A DNA stretch of 64,000 nucleotides from Tunturibacter gelidoferens (GTDB taxonomy: Bacteria; Acidobacteriota; Terriglobia; Terriglobales; Acidobacteriaceae): the NCBI RefSeq assembly GCF_040358255.1, contig NZ_CP132938.1:2108001-2172000 (forward strand), given 5' to 3'. Under the pieces are notes generated by a model. It saw nothing but the letters and a program-made list of their open reading frames with translations, ran no database searches and was not told the origin of the DNA. Positions 62,651-64,000 of the stretch are shown here, piece after piece; positions within the stretch are counted from its first letter, which is position 1, and every line of letters begins with the position of its first letter. The translations under genes were made by a program, and so were the position numbers.

Positions 62651-63412
62651 CTAAACGTGCATGCTCGCGAACACGTCGAGGAACTCCTGGTACTTGCCAT
62701 CTTTCTCCGCAGTGCGCAGAGGTCTGACTCTCTCGACGAGAATCTCTCCCTTGTCGATGGTGTTGCTTTCCAGAATCTGCATGACCTCGTTGGTGAAATC
62801 CTCAAGCGGCATGGCACGCGGATCGCTGGCCTGCTGCGGACCTCCGAGCTCTGTCTGTACGTAAGGCGGCGCGAGTTCTAAGACTTCAACGCTGGTCTTC
62901 CGCAATTGCATACGAAGGGCGTCAAGCCAGTTATGCATGAAGGCCTTGGTCGCGCTGTAAACCGGACCTGGCGGATAGGGGACGAATGCAAGCCCTGAAG
63001 TGGTCACCATCAGCGTGGAGTGTGGCTGAGCACGTAATGTGGGGAGCAGAGCGGTCGACAATTGCACCACGCCGGTGATGTTGGTCTGAATGGTGCTGTA
63101 CGCCCGCGTCAGGTCGGTCGAATCCGACGTGTAGTCCTCATGCCCGGCGATGCCTGCGTTGTTGATCAGAACATTCAATTGAGGAAACCGACTCTTCACC
63201 GACTCTGCGAACTTTGTGATGGCCGCGCTGTCACTCAGGTCCACCGCGATACCTACCATCCCGGGATTGCGCCCCGTGACCTCGTCGAGCAGCTCCTGCC
63301 GCCGTCCAGCGATGATCACCCGATTCCCTTTGCCGTGCAGCGCCTCAGCAAGTGCGCGGCCGATGCCACTGGTGCCGCCAGTTATGAGGATGGTGTTGCC
63401 TGAAATTTTCAT
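62651..63412 (-). CDS. Short-chain dehydrogenase/reductase (DltE-like)
   Basis: About 253 aa. NAD(P)-binding TGGTSGIGRALAEALHGKGN (TGxxxGIG) near residues 10-16, NNAGIAG, catalytic Ser in MVTTSGLAFVPYP and YSATKAFMHNW (Tyr-x-x-x-Lys). The C-terminal EVLELAPPYVQTEL resembles DltE-type SDRs of unknown substrate. The ATG at 63412 has AAGGAG six bases upstream. It is followed leftward by the long gap to lacD. Confidence 0.9.
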   Translation of the reverse strand: MKISGNTILITGGTSGIGRALAEALHGKGNRVIIAGRRQELLDEVTGRNPGMVGIAVDLSDSAAITKFAESVKSRFPQLNVLINNAGIAGHEDYTSDSTDLTRAYSTIQTNITGVVQLSTALLPTLRAQPHSTLMVTTSGLAFVPYPPGPVYSATKAFMHNWLDALRMQLRKTSVEVLELAPPYVQTELGGPQQASDPRAMPLEDFTNEVMQILESNTIDKGEILVERVRPLRTAEKDGKYQEFLDVFASMHV

Positions 63413-63749
63413 TGTTGCTCCTTGGCGCATTGGATGCGTTATGGCAGCGGTAGATTCAACACGGTGCAAGTTGGACTTCCTCTCTTGACAGGAGCGATGA
63501 GTCCCTGGCGGTCAGTCCTTATGAACGCTCTTGTGGCCGTTAATCAGGCCGTGTTCCCGCAAAGTCGGGTTTTCGGAGACTTCAGTCGTTCACTCCAAGC
63601 TGACCAGCTACCGAATTTCGCGGCGAAAGTTCTCGCCGGTACGAAGGAGGAGCGGTTCCTCCACTGCGCTGCGATTCGGTCGGAATGACAGATTTGTGCT
63701 GTTGCTATGAACTCCCACTTGCTGGAAGGGTGCGAGAGGGAGTTCTGTT
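63413..63749. other. Intergenic region with a short repeat
   Basis: No gene recognised. A short member of the dispersed repeat family (63654-63692) contains CTCCACTGCGCTGCGATTCG and ends in GGAATGACA; it is the most similar of the short copies to the long stem-loop repeats. Confidence 0.5.
63654..63692 (+). repeat. Short dispersed repeat, near-long type
   Basis: Shares TCCACTGCGCTGC with the long stem-loop repeat at 29740-29806 and ends with GGTCGGAATGACA, matching the GGTCGAGATGACG end of the long type. The hairpin arm is shortened. It links the short and long families. Confidence 0.65.
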
Positions 63750-64000
63750 TTAGTGAGCGGTAGCGGTGTGTGAGGGGTGCCTGGGGTCCTGGTCTATGTC
63801 TTTGCGGCGAGAGGCGATGAAGCCGAAGAAGGCGATATAGATGTAGCAAACGGCGGGGATGATGAAGGCGTGCTGGACGCCTACGCGGTCGGCAAGATGG
63901 CCTTCGGCTAGGGGAAGGAGGGCACCGCCTACGATCGCCTGGACGAGGAGGCTGGATCCTTTGCTGGTGAGTTCGCCTAGTCCGGCGAGGCCAAGGCTGA
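63750..64000 (-). CDS. FucP-type MFS sugar transporter, C-terminal end (partial)
   Basis: Leftward frame continuing past the window end; the stop TAA lies at 63750-63752. The 83 visible residues include GLGELTSKGSSLLVQAIVGG, LAEGHLADRVGVQHAFIIPA and a final membrane segment (VCYIYIAFFGFIAS). This pattern resembles the last two spans of L-fucose/sugar:proton symporters of the FucP family. The rest is outside the window. Together with the aldolase and rhaM it fits use of deoxyhexoses. Confidence 0.8.
   Translation of the reverse strand, partial: SLGLAGLGELTSKGSSLLVQAIVGGALLPLAEGHLADRVGVQHAFIIPAVCYIYIAFFGFIASRRKDIDQDPRHPSHTATAH

Overview
The window looks like chromosomal DNA of a high-GC acidobacterium of the Terriglobus/Granulicella/Edaphobacter kind. 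This is an inference from the mix of gene families: exported sedolisin and gamma-glutamyltransferase, M16 double peptidase, S10 carboxypeptidase, DUF4097/B-box sigma-factor operon, lipid A and Kdo genes, and hairpin-rich intergenic repeats. I could not run a database search. No tRNA gene, CRISPR array, transposase or phage gene was seen.

Layout. 1-1180: 3' part of a 23S rRNA, a 5S rRNA and a UUCG-loop terminator, i.e. the end of an rRNA operon. 1.6-2.8 kb: alkyltransferase-like DNA repair protein and a DUF899 protein. 3.0-4.2 kb: an AT-richer, foreign-looking gene split by an in-frame TGA and carrying a HEPN-like R-x5-H motif. 4.35-7.3 kb: divergent exported gamma-glutamyltransferase and an exported SAM hydroxide adenosyltransferase homologue. 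7.6-12.5 kb: a tightly packed operon of ECF sigma factor, zinc-finger anti-sigma factor, B-box membrane protein and DUF4097 membrane protein. 12.6-19.8 kb: SodC, S10 peptidase, thymidine kinase, sedolisin and an unknown secreted protein. 19.9-25.6 kb: VOC proteins, methyltransferase, YbjQ, L-rhamnose mutarotase, TrpD and two small exported proteins. 25.7-34.7 kb: B12-binding radical SAM protein, SucCD, M16 peptidase and secreted esterase.

34.9-60.7 kb: EgtD; MoeA-MoaC; TPR protein; a leftward group WaaA-LpxK-GT9-ICMT-DUF3108-DUF2007-QueC; exported protein, GNAT, TrmFO, membrane protein; Der and the DinG-type helicase (divergent); BON protein, glycine-zipper protein, GH13 alpha-glucosidase, QueD and QueE; purine nucleoside permease overlapping a PIG-L deacetylase; DUF1440. 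60.9-64 kb: LacD-type aldolase, a 740-base gap, an SDR and the C-terminal end of a FucP-type sugar transporter.

How the genes work together. QueC, QueD and QueE cover most of preQ0 synthesis from two separate loci. WaaA, LpxK and the GT9 enzyme build Kdo-lipid A and inner core. RhaM, the LacD-type aldolase and the FucP-type permease point to deoxyhexose use. The sigma/anti-sigma operon looks like an envelope-stress module.

Two larger-scale signals stand out. The + strand is G-rich from about 4 to 34.7 kb and after 60.9 kb whatever the gene orientation, but neutral to C-rich in between, as if about 26 kb had been inverted. A dispersed stem-loop repeat shows compensatory base changes between its two full copies.
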